Assembly: GCF_946222985.1 (NCBI RefSeq)
Contig: NZ_CAMIFY010000032.1
Location: 1-32,725, forward strand
Reading direction: 5' to 3'
Origin: an uncultured Corynebacterium sp.
Lineage (GTDB): Bacteria > Actinomycetota > Actinomycetes > Mycobacteriales > Mycobacteriaceae
Length of the DNA stretch: 32,725 bases
The notes below the pieces were generated by a model, which saw only the letters and a program-made list of their open reading frames with translations, searched no databases and was not told where the DNA came from. Within the stretch, counting starts at the first letter, position 1. Every line of letters starts with the position of its first letter. Position numbers and translations under genes: made by a program. Shown here piece by piece: positions 1 through 7,847 of this stretch.

Positions 1-3000
1 GTCCCATGCCCTTGGCCTGGATGCCCTGGCCGGGGAAGGCGTAGAAGGTGGCCGGCGCGGCGATGACGGCCGTGGCGGAGAGCACGGGCTCGCCGTCGAC
101 GGTGGCCATGACCTCGCGGACCTCGCCGTTGCCGGGGCGCGAATCGATGCCGCGGCGTTCGACGGTGAAGGTGACCTCCTGGCCCGGCAGGACCGGCGAC
201 AGCATGGTCGAGGTGAATTCGGTGACCCGGTCGCCCTGGCCGGCGGTGGAGCCGGCGATGGCGGCGTGCTCGGCGGCGGCGGACAGCCACATGCCGTGGA
301 CGATGACGCCCGGCAGGCCCGCGAGCATCGCGGCGCGGTCGTCGACGTGGATCGGGTTGCGGTCGCCGGAGACGGTGGCGAACGGGATCAGGGTGCGCGG
401 CGCGGTGACCGTGACGGTCGCGCGGTGGCTGCGCGGGGTGTCGGTGACGGTGGGCAGGGGCACGGTGTTGACTCGCGCGGCCTGCGATCCGTTGCGGCCG
501 CGGATGGCGAAACGCTCGGAGAGCTTTGCGACGAGGTTGCCGTCGCCCGGCGTGCCGTCTTCGTTCGTGCCGGCGTCGACGTCGGCGTCGCGGATCTCGG
601 CGCGGACCACGACGACGCGGCCCATTTCGGTGTCGGCGACGTCGTCGGCGTGGGCGGTGATGGCCAGGCGGGTGGCGTCGGAAAGCAGCGATGGTCCGAC
701 CTCGGCGGCGACGTCGGAGTCGGCGGCCGAGACCAGCTTGACGTGGTGTTCGAGGTGGACGAGGGACAGCATGCCCTCGACGACGGGGACGCCGGCGTCG
801 GTGGTGGCGGCGGAGACGGCGGCGAAGATCGCCGGCCACGCGTGGCCCACCAGGGCGTCGGGGGCGGTGCGGGCGCCGGCGCCGGTGACGGCGCCGTGGT
901 CGGCGGCCGCGGCGGTGGTCCACGTGGACTCCCACTCGGCGATGCCGTCGCGGACCTCCGGCAGGGTGCCGCCGGCGGCGATGGCCGTCAGGGCCCGCAT
1001 GGACTCGGCGGCGGCGTCGACGGAGATGACCGGGACGGTGCCGGCGGGGCCGGAGACGTCGAAGCGCAGGGTCAGCTCGTGGTCCCCGCCGGAGCCCTCC
1101 AGCGGGACGGTGAGCACGGCGACGTCATCGCCGTCGGCGGACAGGGTCGCGCCGGTGTCGGGCTGGGTGGCCGTGGACGCGGCGGCCGAATCCTCGGCGA
1201 GCACCCAGGTCGAGCGCGCGCCGAGCTGCAGGGCCGGGTTCGCCTGCTGGCGGCCCGCCCAACGGATGACCGGATTGGCCAGGACGCGGGCGACGGGCGA
1301 AACCTCGTCGGTCGCGGCGGCCGCGTCAGCCGAGTCGGTCTCGGTGGCCGCCAGCTCGTCGGCGGCGACCTCCTCGAAGGACCCGAGGATCTCGGCGACC
1401 GGCACGTCGACGGCGGTGATGCCCGCCACCGCTGCGGTGCCGGGGATGATGCAGACGCCGTCGGCGTCGTAACGCTCGTCGTGGGCCTGCCACAACGAAT
1501 CGGAGCGCCACCAACGGCGGACCTCGCCGTCGATGACCGGCACGAAGTTGACGGGCTTGCCCGGGGTGCGGCACGCCTCGGACAGGAAGTGCTCGACGTC
1601 GGCCGGGTGGAGGCGAACGTCGAGGTCGTGGGCGTCGGCGAGCTTGGCGACGACGGCCGTGGCGGCCTCGGCGCCCTCGTCGGTCGACGAACCGGAGCGC
1701 ACGGACTCGAACTCGCCGGAATCGACGTCGGCGAGGCGGGCCTCGAAACGGTCGAGGATGACGTCGAAGCGGGTGGCCCACGACGGGTCGAGGAACTCGC
1801 CGTCCGGGGCCGCCAGCTCGAGGTAGCGGTCCAGGACCTCGCGGTAGGTCATCTCGGCGACGTCGCCGAAGTACGGCTTGGCCGTGCCGTCGATGGCGGC
1901 GATGATCTCGTCGCGGCGGGCGGTCACGGCGTCGGCGTCGCCGGCGACCTCGTCGAGCAGACGGCCGGCGCGGGCGGCGGCGTTGTCGATCTCGTGGATG
2001 TCGGCGCCGAGCTGCGAACGGCCCGAGGCCATGCCCTCTTCGGCGCCGCCGGCGCGCACCCAGGCGTCGGTGCCCTTGGTGTCGACGAGCAGCTTCTTCA
2101 CGCCCGACGAGGCGGTGGACTCCTTGGCGGCCATGGCGGCGGTGCCGATGATGACGGCGTCGACGGGCATGGCCGGGTAGCCGAGCTTCTCGGCCCAGCG
2201 GCCCAGGAGGTACTCGGCGGCCTGCTCCGGGCGGCCGATGCCGCCGCCGACGGCCAGCACGGCGCTGTCGCGCGCGCGGATGTCGGCGTAGGTGGCGGTC
2301 AGGAGGTCGTCGAGCTCCTCCCACGAGTGGTGGCCGCCGGCGCGGCCGCCCTCGACCTGGATGATGACGGGAACGTCGGACAGGTCGTCCTCGGCCGACA
2401 GTGCGTCGGCGATGGCCAGGACCTGCTTGATCTGCTTGACCGTGCCCGGCTTGAACGACACGTGCGGGATGCCGCCGGCGCGCAGTTCGCGCACCAGCGA
2501 CACGGCCTCGTCGACGTCGGGGACGCCGGCGGAGACGGTCACGCCGTCGATCGGGCGGCCCGCGGCCACGGCGCGCTGCACCAGGCGGCGCGAACCGATG
2601 TGCATGCCCCACAGGTACGGGTCGAGGAACATGGTGTTGAACTGCGCGGAGGCGCCCTCGTCGAGCAGGTCGTGCAGGCGCGCGACGTTGTCCTCGAAGA
2701 TCGCGGGGGTCACCTGGCCGCCGCCGGCGAGCTCGGCCCAGAACCCGGCGTTGGCCGCCGCGGCGACGATGGCCGGATCGACGGTGGTGGGGGTCATGCC
2801 GCCCAGGAGGATCGGCGAGCGGCCGGTGGCGTCGGTGAACTTGGTCTCGACGCGGGCGCGGCCGTCGCGGGTGACCAGGCGCGGGACGTGGACGTCCCAG
2901 GTCGCCGGCGCCGCGGGGGCGGAGCCGGGCTCGAACAGCTCGGCCTGGCCGGCGTCGACGGCGGCGGTGACGACGCCGACGCCGGTGCCGGCGAGCAGCG

Positions 3001-4201
3001 CGCGGGTCAGCGGGGCGACGCCCTCGCCGGGGCCGATCTCGATGATCCAGTCGGTGCCGGCGTCGACGGCGGAAGCGACCTCGGCGGGCCAGTCGACGAC
3101 GGCGGTGAGCACGTGCTCGGCGATCGGGCGGGCGAAGGCCTCGTCGATGCCGATGGCGGCGGCCAGCTCGAGGGTCTCCTCGACGGCGGCGTCCATGTCG
3201 GGGTGATGGAAGCCGGCGCTGACGGGCAGCGGCGAACAGGTCGGGGCGAACGGGGCGCCGCCGCGCAGCTTCGCGGTCAGCTCGGCGGCGTCCTTCTTGG
3301 CGGCGCGCTCGAGGTTGGCTTCGGTGGCGCGCAGGTCGGCCGGGGTGCCGACGACGACGGACATCGTGCGGCCGTTGCGCAGGCCCACGACGGCGTCGCC
3401 GGCCAGGTGCGGTTCGACCAGTTCGGGGCGCACGCCCGAGACGATCATCATCGGGTAGGTGGAGCCGGCGTCCGAGGATCCGGTTCCGGCGGCGCCGGTG
3501 GCGGAGTCGGTGCGCACGGTCATGCCGGTGACGCGGCCGCGGCGGGCCACGGCGACGCCGATGATCTCGGCCAGCGCCATGACGTCGGCGGCGCGCTCGG
3601 GCTCGCGCGCGGCGACGCCGAGGATGCCCTGGGAGTGGCCGATCACGCCGACGCCCCCGGAGACGTCGACGCCCTGGGCGGCGAGGAGGTCGAGCACGGC
3701 CAGCTGGGAAACCAAAATGCCCGGCACGGAAACGGCCGGGGCGGAGAGGTCGGGCAGGCCCGCGACGGAGTCGGCGGAGGCCGAGGCGCTGGCGGCGGCC
3801 TTCTTCTCGGCCTGCTTGTCGCCGTCGAGCGCGTCGGCGTCGGCGGCGGGGCCGGCCTGCTCGGATCGCGCCGCACCGGCGGCCTCGGCCCACGCGAACG
3901 GGGTGAAGCCGTCGGGGCGCTGGCCGGCGAGGCGGTCGGCGATCGGCGCGAGGCGCTGCTCGGCGGCGGCGACCAGGTCGCGGACCCGGCCGTCGACGCC
4001 GGCGGCCACGCAGGTGGCCAGGGTCTCGAGCCAGGGGTAACCCTGCCCGGAGAAGCTGAGGGCGAATTTCTCGCCCTCGCCCAGTCGCTGGGCCAGCGTG
4101 GGGGCGATTCGTCGGGACGAATCATCGGCGGCGCTGCGCGAGCGGAAGATGGACAACGCGTCCGCTGCGGTGCGGTGCTCCGGCTTCTGGTTGAGGGTCA
4201 C
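1..4201 (-). CDS. fas: Type I fatty acid synthase, N-terminal 1400 residues (partial)
   Basis: Large multifunctional synthase making acyl-CoAs from acetyl-CoA and malonyl-CoA in the cytosol; it runs off the left edge. Domains seen in order: an acetyltransferase-type acyltransferase with GHSQG (nucleophile Ser near residue 190); an enoyl reductase TIM-barrel-like region from about residue 460 (LLGGMTPTT, then VEGGRAGGHHSW); a MaoC hot-dog dehydratase near 1270-1300 (GDRNPIHVDD, then HGMW); and the start of the malonyl/palmitoyl transferase (PGQGIQAKGMG) where the window ends. This AT-ER-DH-MPT order is that of bacterial FAS-I, usually about 3000 residues, so roughly half is present. The start is GTG at 4201, chosen because AAGGAG (plus-strand 4210-4215) lies 8 bases upstream. 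Corynebacteria may carry two such synthases (FasA, FasB); the nearby rdgB-rph-murI genes favour FasA, but this rests on remembered synteny. Confidence 0.95.
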   Translation of the reverse strand, partial: MTLNQKPEHRTAADALSIFRSRSAADDSSRRIAPTLAQRLGEGEKFALSFSGQGYPWLETLATCVAAGVDGRVRDLVAAAEQRLAPIADRLAGQRPDGFTPFAWAEAAGAARSEQAGPAADADALDGDKQAEKKAAASASASADSVAGLPDLSAPAVSVPGILVSQLAVLDLLAAQGVDVSGGVGVIGHSQGILGVAAREPERAADVMALAEIIGVAVARRGRVTGMTVRTDSATGAAGTGSSDAGSTYPMMIVSGVRPELVEPHLAGDAVVGLRNGRTMSVVVGTPADLRATEANLERAAKKDAAELTAKLRGGAPFAPTCSPLPVSAGFHHPDMDAAVEETLELAAAIGIDEAFARPIAEHVLTAVVDWPAEVASAVDAGTDWIIEIGPGEGVAPLTRALLAGTGVGVVTAAVDAGQAELFEPGSAPAAPATWDVHVPRLVTRDGRARVETKFTDATGRSPILLGGMTPTTVDPAIVAAAANAGFWAELAGGGQVTPAIFEDNVARLHDLLDEGASAQFNTMFLDPYLWGMHIGSRRLVQRAVAAGRPIDGVTVSAGVPDVDEAVSLVRELRAGGIPHVSFKPGTVKQIKQVLAIADALSAEDDLSDVPVIIQVEGGRAGGHHSWEELDDLLTATYADIRARDSAVLAVGGGIGRPEQAAEYLLGRWAEKLGYPAMPVDAVIIGTAAMAAKESTASSGVKKLLVDTKGTDAWVRAGGAEEGMASGRSQLGADIHEIDNAAARAGRLLDEVAGDADAVTARRDEIIAAIDGTAKPYFGDVAEMTYREVLDRYLELAAPDGEFLDPSWATRFDVILDRFEARLADVDSGEFESVRSGSSTDEGAEAATAVVAKLADAHDLDVRLHPADVEHFLSEACRTPGKPVNFVPVIDGEVRRWWRSDSLWQAHDERYDADGVCIIPGTAAVAGITAVDVPVAEILGSFEEVAADELAATETDSADAAAATDEVSPVARVLANPVIRWAGRQQANPALQLGARSTWVLAEDSAAASTATQPDTGATLSADGDDVAVLTVPLEGSGGDHELTLRFDVSGPAGTVPVISVDAAAESMRALTAIAAGGTLPEVRDGIAEWESTWTTAAAADHGAVTGAGARTAPDALVGHAWPAIFAAVSAATTDAGVPVVEGMLSLVHLEHHVKLVSAADSDVAAEVGPSLLSDATRLAITAHADDVADTEMGRVVVVRAEIRDADVDAGTNEDGTPGDGNLVAKLSERFAIRGRNGSQAARVNTVPLPTVTDTPRSHRATVTVTAPRTLIPFATVSGDRNPIHVDDRAAMLAGLPGVIVHGMWLSAAAEHAAIAGSTAGQGDRVTEFTSTMLSPVLPGQEVTFTVERRGIDSRPGNGEVREVMATVDGEPVLSATAVIAAPATFYAFPGQGIQAKGMG

Positions 4202-4949
4202 GCGGTGGGCTCCTTGTTCAGACTGGGGGTCCGCGGGCATGGATGTGCCATGGCCCGCGAAGTTGGTTCGCCCGACAAATATGCCACACAATTCGTGAGG
4301 GTTTCTTCATGTTTATGGCTTTACGACGACCTTCGCCCCGGGCTCCAACCCGCCCCCACTCCCCATGCAGGCCGAGGGAAAACTGCGGGACAACGCCGTA
4401 AACCCGGCACGATTACGCGCATCGACGTGCATGTTTGACAAGTGAAGGAACTCTGTTTTCCTCGTGCCGCCCCCGGTCGCCGGCACGCCCCGACATCCAC
4501 ATCCGCCCCACCGAAACCCCGCCATTCGTGACGAAGGTCACTCCAATTCGACCCGGTTCCGGCGCCCGAGCCGCCGAAAAATGGCCGAAATCACTCACCG
4601 GACGGTCAAAAATAACGACCCGGCGGCGCCGCGATAACGCTCCAGCGTCGCCACGATCACGGCCCCATAACGCCGCCGGAGGGGCGGCCCCGTCACCGGA
4701 AGGGCGGCCCCGTCACCGCAATCCCCGCCCCGTCACCGGCCCGCCCGATTCAGTCCGGCACGCCTCCCTCGCCCACCCCTTCCCCATTCGGGTCGATATG
4801 GTGCCACGACTGCACACGTGCAGCCCGCGACCTGCGGATCCGTGATGGCCGGCGGAGGCACTGGAACGACATCAGCACGAAGCGACGCCGGCACCCAGCG
4901 AAATCGGCACCTGGCGACACCAGTACGGAGCGACATCAGCACGAAGCGA
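4202..4949. other. 748-bp intergenic region upstream of fas
   Basis: No convincing gene. The 230 bases next to fas are richer in A/T and must hold the fas promoter. The only A/T-rich -10-like string I see there (CATATT/TATTTG on the minus strand near 4275-4285) is not a clean match, so I do not call a promoter. The rest contains a 20-bp tandem repeat (4681-4740) and a 16-bp tandem repeat (4866-4961), listed separately. Short open frames here are Pro/Arg-rich with no recognisable domain. Confidence 0.6.
4681..4740. repeat. 20-bp tandem repeat, three copies
   Basis: Units at 4681-4700, 4701-4720 and 4721-4740. The first two differ only at the first base and at position 19. The third keeps GCCCCGTCACCG and diverges in its first seven bases. 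It lies in the non-coding gap between fas and the next gene. Confidence 0.85.
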
Positions 4950-4961
4950 TCACCAGTGCGG
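4866..4961. repeat. 16-bp tandem repeat, six degenerate copies
   Basis: Consecutive 16-base units start at 4866, 4882, 4898, 4914, 4930 and 4946. Units 1 and 5 are nearly identical (GCGACATCAGCACGAA with one change at the first base); the others share GCGA at the front and a C-G-AC core. A weaker seventh copy may precede it at 4850-4865. The last unit runs into the stop codon and last codons of the minus-strand gene ending at 4950. The period is not a multiple of three, so this is not a protein repeat. Confidence 0.85.
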
Positions 4962-6038
4962 CCACGCGGCCTGCTGCCGCGCCTCCCACTTCACCTGAAG
5001 GTCGACGTACAGATCCTGGCACCGGCGCTCATCCCACTCGCTCGCCGCCAGCGGCTCGCCGAGCAACCAGTCGATGGTCGAGCAGATCTCGTCGATGAAC
5101 CGGTCGAATCGCAGCTCCACGTCATCGTCGATGTAGCGCAGAATCGCCCAGCCTCGTCGGATGGCATTGTTCTGTCGCGCCCGATCCGTGCGGAACGACT
5201 GCGAATCGTCGTGGAATTTCCGGGAATCGAACTCGATGATCAACCGTGCCCTGACGTGGACGATGTCCCAGGTGTACGGCCCGATCGCGAAGTTGAGGAC
5301 GACGACGTACCCGCGCAGCTGCAGCGCGCGGGCGATGCGCCCTTCGATTTTCGAGAACATGTTCTCCGGCACCCACCCGACGATCCGCTCGATCGCCCGG
5401 CGACGCGCCCGCGGCAACGCCGCGACGTCGGCGATGATCGGCTCCCGCGACGCCGGCGTCGGGAATCGCGCGTCGACGATGTTCGCAGTGACCTCGATCC
5501 CCCACTCCCCGACCAGGTCGGCCAACGTTTCAGCGACGGACGCGAACGGCAACCCGTCGATGGTCACGCACTGCACGGCCGTCCGCCGCCATGTCCGCGC
5601 GCCGACGACCTTCCCCTTGTCGCGCGGCACGATGACGTCGAGTCGGCGCGGCGGGTTCTTCAGCATCCCGTGGGCGTGCGCCGCGATCCGGTGAGAGAAC
5701 ACCACCGCCGGCGAGCGCAGCGCCACCAGCTCAAGGCGAAGGCGCACGCCGTCGACGGCGAGGCGGTACGTTCCGCGGCCTTCGCGGACGAGCCATCCGC
5801 CGTCGTCGGCGCGATCGAGGTCGAGTCGGCTGAGGCCGTCGGCCATGAGTTCCGCGCGGCGCATCCGATCACCGATGCGCGCGGTCGACGTGGCGTTGGC
5901 GAGGCCGCCGCCACGGATGTCCCCCGAAATCCGTTCCCCCATGGCGCGAACTTTCGCACGGGCGGGCCCCGGGCGCATCCGGAACTCGGCGGCTTCGTGT
6001 CGATGTGATTCCACCGCGGCGGAGAGCCATCGCATCAC
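4950..6038 (-). CDS. AbiEi-like / DUF559-type (PD-(D/E)XK-like) protein
   Basis: Up to 362 residues. The middle resembles actinobacterial proteins annotated as type IV toxin-antitoxin AbiEi-family antitoxins, with a region like GRGTYRL followed by SHRIAAHAHGM. The C-terminal third looks like a DUF559/Vsr-like nuclease fold: KIEGRIARALQLRGY, then LIIEFDSRKFH, then RTDRARQNNAIRRGWAILRY. The E-F-D-x-x-x-F-H and R-x-N-x-x-x-x-x-G-W pattern is what that family shows. No AbiEii-type nucleotidyltransferase toxin lies beside it, so a toxin-antitoxin role is not supported; such orphans are common and mostly uncharacterised. The start is uncertain: the longest frame begins GTG at 6038 without a ribosome binding site, and ATG at 5942 (MGERISGD) or ATG at 5864 are alternatives. 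The protein is Arg-rich and may bind nucleic acid. Confidence 0.75.
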   Translation of the reverse strand: MMRWLSAAVESHRHEAAEFRMRPGPARAKVRAMGERISGDIRGGGLANATSTARIGDRMRRAELMADGLSRLDLDRADDGGWLVREGRGTYRLAVDGVRLRLELVALRSPAVVFSHRIAAHAHGMLKNPPRRLDVIVPRDKGKVVGARTWRRTAVQCVTIDGLPFASVAETLADLVGEWGIEVTANIVDARFPTPASREPIIADVAALPRARRRAIERIVGWVPENMFSKIEGRIARALQLRGYVVVLNFAIGPYTWDIVHVRARLIIEFDSRKFHDDSQSFRTDRARQNNAIRRGWAILRYIDDDVELRFDRFIDEICSTIDWLLGEPLAASEWDERRCQDLYVDLQVKWEARQQAAWPHW

Positions 6039-6094
6039 CGCAGGTGGTGGGCTTCACATTTGCTTCAGTGGAATCAAGAATGCACGAAAAGATC

Positions 6095-6105
6095 GCTTGA
6101 CGACG
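6095..6105 (+). repeat. Dispersed 11-mer GCTTGACGACG, copy 1
   Basis: One of seven exact copies in the window. It lies in the 83-base gap between two minus-strand genes, preceded by GATC and followed by CTCCGG. Confidence 0.7.
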
Positions 6106-6121
6106 CTCCGGCCCGCCCGAG

Positions 6122-6409
6122 TCAGTCCAGCACGCCCCGCACGACGTCGACCGCCTGCGACAGCCGCTCCTCGGCGGCCCCGCGGCGATCGCGGTCGGCG
6201 GCGTCGGCGATGCGGCCGAGCCCGTCGTCGGCGACGTCATCGGAGTCCCCGCCGGCCATACCCGCCCGGCGCGAGATCTCCGCTTCGAGTCCGTCGGCCT
6301 TTTCCACGGACCCGTCGAACACGGCGCACGGGTCATCGACGACGACGGTGTCATCGGGCGTGATGCCGTGGCGCGCCATGTACTCGTCGATGTGCATGGA
6401 GATGCTCAT
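6122..6409 (-). CDS. Small acidic protein of unknown function
   Basis: 95 residues, not recognised. The start ATG at 6409 (MSISMHIDEYMARHG) has an AAAGGTGG ribosome binding site about 8 bases upstream, which supports it as real. The protein is rich in Asp, Glu and Ala (DDTVVVDDP, GGDSDDVADDGLG), with no membrane segment or signal peptide, and looks soluble. It lies between the tRNA-Leu and the AbiEi-like gene on the same strand, 83 bases from the latter. Whether they form an operon cannot be told from sequence. Confidence 0.6.
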   Translation of the reverse strand: MSISMHIDEYMARHGITPDDTVVVDDPCAVFDGSVEKADGLEAEISRRAGMAGGDSDDVADDGLGRIADAADRDRRGAAEERLSQAVDVVRGVLD

Positions 6410-6563
6410 GGTCGTCCACCTTTCACTTCATCGACCTTTGACGTCGTTCGCCGCAGTGGAAAAGCGAGCAAATCACCGGGGCCCTCGGAATCGACCACGT
6501 GCTCTTCGGTCCCGACCATCGGCCCCGGCCGCCATCAGCCGCTCTCCCCACCTGGAATTTTCG

Positions 6564-6645
6564 TGCGCCCGGGGGGACTTGAACCCCCACGCCCTCGGGC
6601 ACAGGAACCTAAATCCTGCGCGTCTGCCAGTTCCGCCACGGGCGC
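6564..6645 (-). tRNA. tRNA-Leu (anticodon UAG)
   Basis: 82-nt class II tRNA. The acceptor GCGCCCG (from 6645) pairs with CGGGCGC, with discriminator A at 6564. The anticodon stem CAGGA/TCCTG encloses the loop TTTAGGT, giving UAG for CUA codons. A long variable arm fits leucine, and the T-arm GGGGG-TTCAAGT-CCCCC is intact. The 3' CCA is not encoded (CGA follows). Confidence 0.95.
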
Positions 6646-6721
6646 CCGGCCCCCACTTCCCGGTGCGTCGACGTCCCCGGCGAATCGGTCCCCGGTGGTC
6701 GGGGTTGCCGGTGCACGGAAA

Positions 6722-6732
6722 CGTCGTCAAGC
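6722..6732 (-). repeat. Dispersed 11-mer GCTTGACGACG, copy 2
   Basis: Exact copy on the minus strand in the gap between the tRNA-Leu and the gene starting at 6799. Confidence 0.7.
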
Positions 6733-6777
6733 ATCCCCGACGGGGGCGGGCACGGGTGGTGCGGGCCTCGACAATCG

Positions 6778-6799
6778 TAACCGGTTAGGCTGGGCATCG
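6778..6799 (+). promoter_or_regulatory. Likely leaderless promoter with palindrome at the -10
   Basis: TAGGCT at 6786-6791 fits the TANNNT -10 pattern and ends 7 bases before the GTG start at 6799, so transcription should begin at or next to the start codon; no ribosome binding site is visible. A perfect 10-base palindrome, TAACCGGTTA (6778-6787), overlaps the start of the -10 and could be a repressor site. Confidence 0.55.
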
Positions 6800-7242
6800 T
6801 GTCAACCACCAGGCAGAAGTCCCAGGCGCAGTCGCAGCGGCACGGCCCGTTCAAGCGGCGCACGCGCATCATCCAGCTCGTTTTCCTGGCCGCCGCGGTC
6901 ATCGCGACGCTGGCGCTGGCCTACTGGCAGCTCAGCCGCTGGAGTTCGACGAGTTCCTTCCAGAACCTGGGCTACGCCCTGCAGTGGCCGGCGTTCGGCA
7001 TCTTCTTCATCTGGGCGTACCGCAAGTACATGGAGTACGAGCGCGAGCGGTTCGCCGGCAACGAGGAAGCCGGCGTCACCGTCCGCGACGGCGACATGAC
7101 GGAGATCCCCGAGGACTTCCTGCCGTCGCGTCCCGGCACCGGGCCCATCGAAACGTCCCCGGCGCAGTCCACGGACGCCGCCGGCACCGGCACCACCGCA
7201 GCCACCACCGACGCCACCACCGTCGACGAGGAGAAGAAGTGA
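6799..7242 (+). CDS. Two-helix membrane protein, LprD-like (Rv1343c position)
   Basis: 147 residues. A basic N-terminus (KRRTR near 19-23) leads into a membrane segment at about 24-44 (IIQLVFLAAAVIATLALAYWQL). A second hydrophobic stretch lies near 57-74 (NLGYALQWPAFGIFFIWAY), then a charged cytosol-like segment and a Thr/Ala-rich tail. The SSTSSFQNLGYALQWP region resembles the mycobacterial protein named LprD, which sits beside a DUF3817 gene as here. Unlike a lipoprotein there is no lipobox cysteine, so the lipoprotein label would be wrong for this copy. It is probably leaderless from GTG 6799. Its stop overlaps the next start by four bases (GTGA), so the two are translationally coupled. 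Function unknown. Confidence 0.85.
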   Translation: MSTTRQKSQAQSQRHGPFKRRTRIIQLVFLAAAVIATLALAYWQLSRWSSTSSFQNLGYALQWPAFGIFFIWAYRKYMEYERERFAGNEEAGVTVRDGDMTEIPEDFLPSRPGTGPIETSPAQSTDAAGTGTTAATTDATTVDEEKK

Positions 7243-7697
7243 CCAACCCGTCCCACCCGAATTCCCCCGGCACCACCGACGGCGCCCCGCGCGCGGAGGC
7301 CAGCGCCCAGGGCCGCGGCGTCGAGCAGACGACCACCGCCGACGGCCGCGTCGTGCACCCCAATCGGGTGCGCCGCGTGAAGACCGCCCTGACCGCCTTT
7401 TCCATCACCGCCTACATCACGGGCGTGATGCTGCTGGTGCTGGTGGCGGAGATGATCTACAAGTACCTGATCCTCGACGACAGCGCCGACGCGCCGGGGT
7501 GGTTCTTCTTCGTCGCCCAGCTGCACGGCTTCGCGTACATGGCGTTCCTCATCGCGATCGTCAACCTCGGCACGAAGGCGCGCTGGACGCCGGGCAAGTG
7601 GATCATCACGGCCCTCGGCGGCGTGGTGCCGTTCCTGTCGTTCTACGTCGAGCGCAAGCGCAGCCGCGAAGTGAAGGACAAGTTCGGCATCGCGTGA
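7239..7697 (+). CDS. DUF3817 integral membrane protein
   Basis: 152 residues from GTG 7239, which overlaps the upstream stop by four bases and has GAGGAGAAGAA just before it. After a hydrophilic N-terminus of about 45 residues come three hydrophobic segments: TALTAFSITAYITGVMLLVL, FVAQLHGFAYMAFLIAIVNL and WIITALGGVVPFLSFYV. The HGFAYM and GG-VPFLSF-VER patterns are typical of DUF3817 proteins. The C-terminus is basic. It is the likely orthologue of mycobacterial Rv1342c, in the same position opposite rdgB. No function is known for the family. Confidence 0.9.
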   Translation: MTNPSHPNSPGTTDGAPRAEASAQGRGVEQTTTADGRVVHPNRVRRVKTALTAFSITAYITGVMLLVLVAEMIYKYLILDDSADAPGWFFFVAQLHGFAYMAFLIAIVNLGTKARWTPGKWIITALGGVVPFLSFYVERKRSREVKDKFGIA

Positions 7698-7783
7698 TCG
7701 CCGCCGACCATTCGGCGGGGTCGCGGGTGATGCCGCCGTCGCATGCGTGACGACGCCGCGGTCGCCCCGCCCCACCGACGCCA

Positions 7784-7817
7784 CGGCCCCCGCCCTCCAC
7801 ATGGAGGACGGGGGCCG
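7784..7817. terminator. Bidirectional hairpin terminator
   Basis: A 15-base stem with one mismatch (7784-7798 against 7803-7817) and a four-base loop ACAT, extended by flanking CCACGG/CCGTGG. It lies between the convergent DUF3817 gene and rdgB and can end both transcripts. Confidence 0.75.
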
Positions 7818-7847
7818 TTGCCGTGGTCGACGGCGATGGCGCGCGGG

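Noticed and set aside
266..4438. A 1390-codon plus-strand open frame and an 855-codon minus-strand frame (1326-3893) across the fas gene
   Set aside because: Their translations are Gly/Asp/Val-rich or Arg/Pro-rich with no domains, as expected of other frames of a very GC-rich gene. The continuous minus-strand frame from 4201 encodes recognisable FAS-I domains.
4435..4845. Possible 136-residue protein in the gap upstream of fas
   Set aside because: Pro/Arg-rich, no ribosome binding site, and it runs through the 20-bp tandem repeat.
4866..4961. CRISPR array
   Set aside because: Units are contiguous 16-mers with no unique spacers and there are no cas genes; the same holds for the 20-, 33-, 15- and 11-bp arrays.
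4950..6038. Complete AbiE toxin-antitoxin system
   Set aside because: No nucleotidyltransferase-type AbiEii toxin gene is adjacent on either side.
6564..6645. Integration site of a mobile element at tRNA-Leu
   Set aside because: No integrase gene and no duplicated tRNA 3' end are visible in the window.
6799..7242. Lipoprotein annotation for the LprD-like protein
   Set aside because: No cysteine follows the hydrophobic segment, so there is no lipobox.
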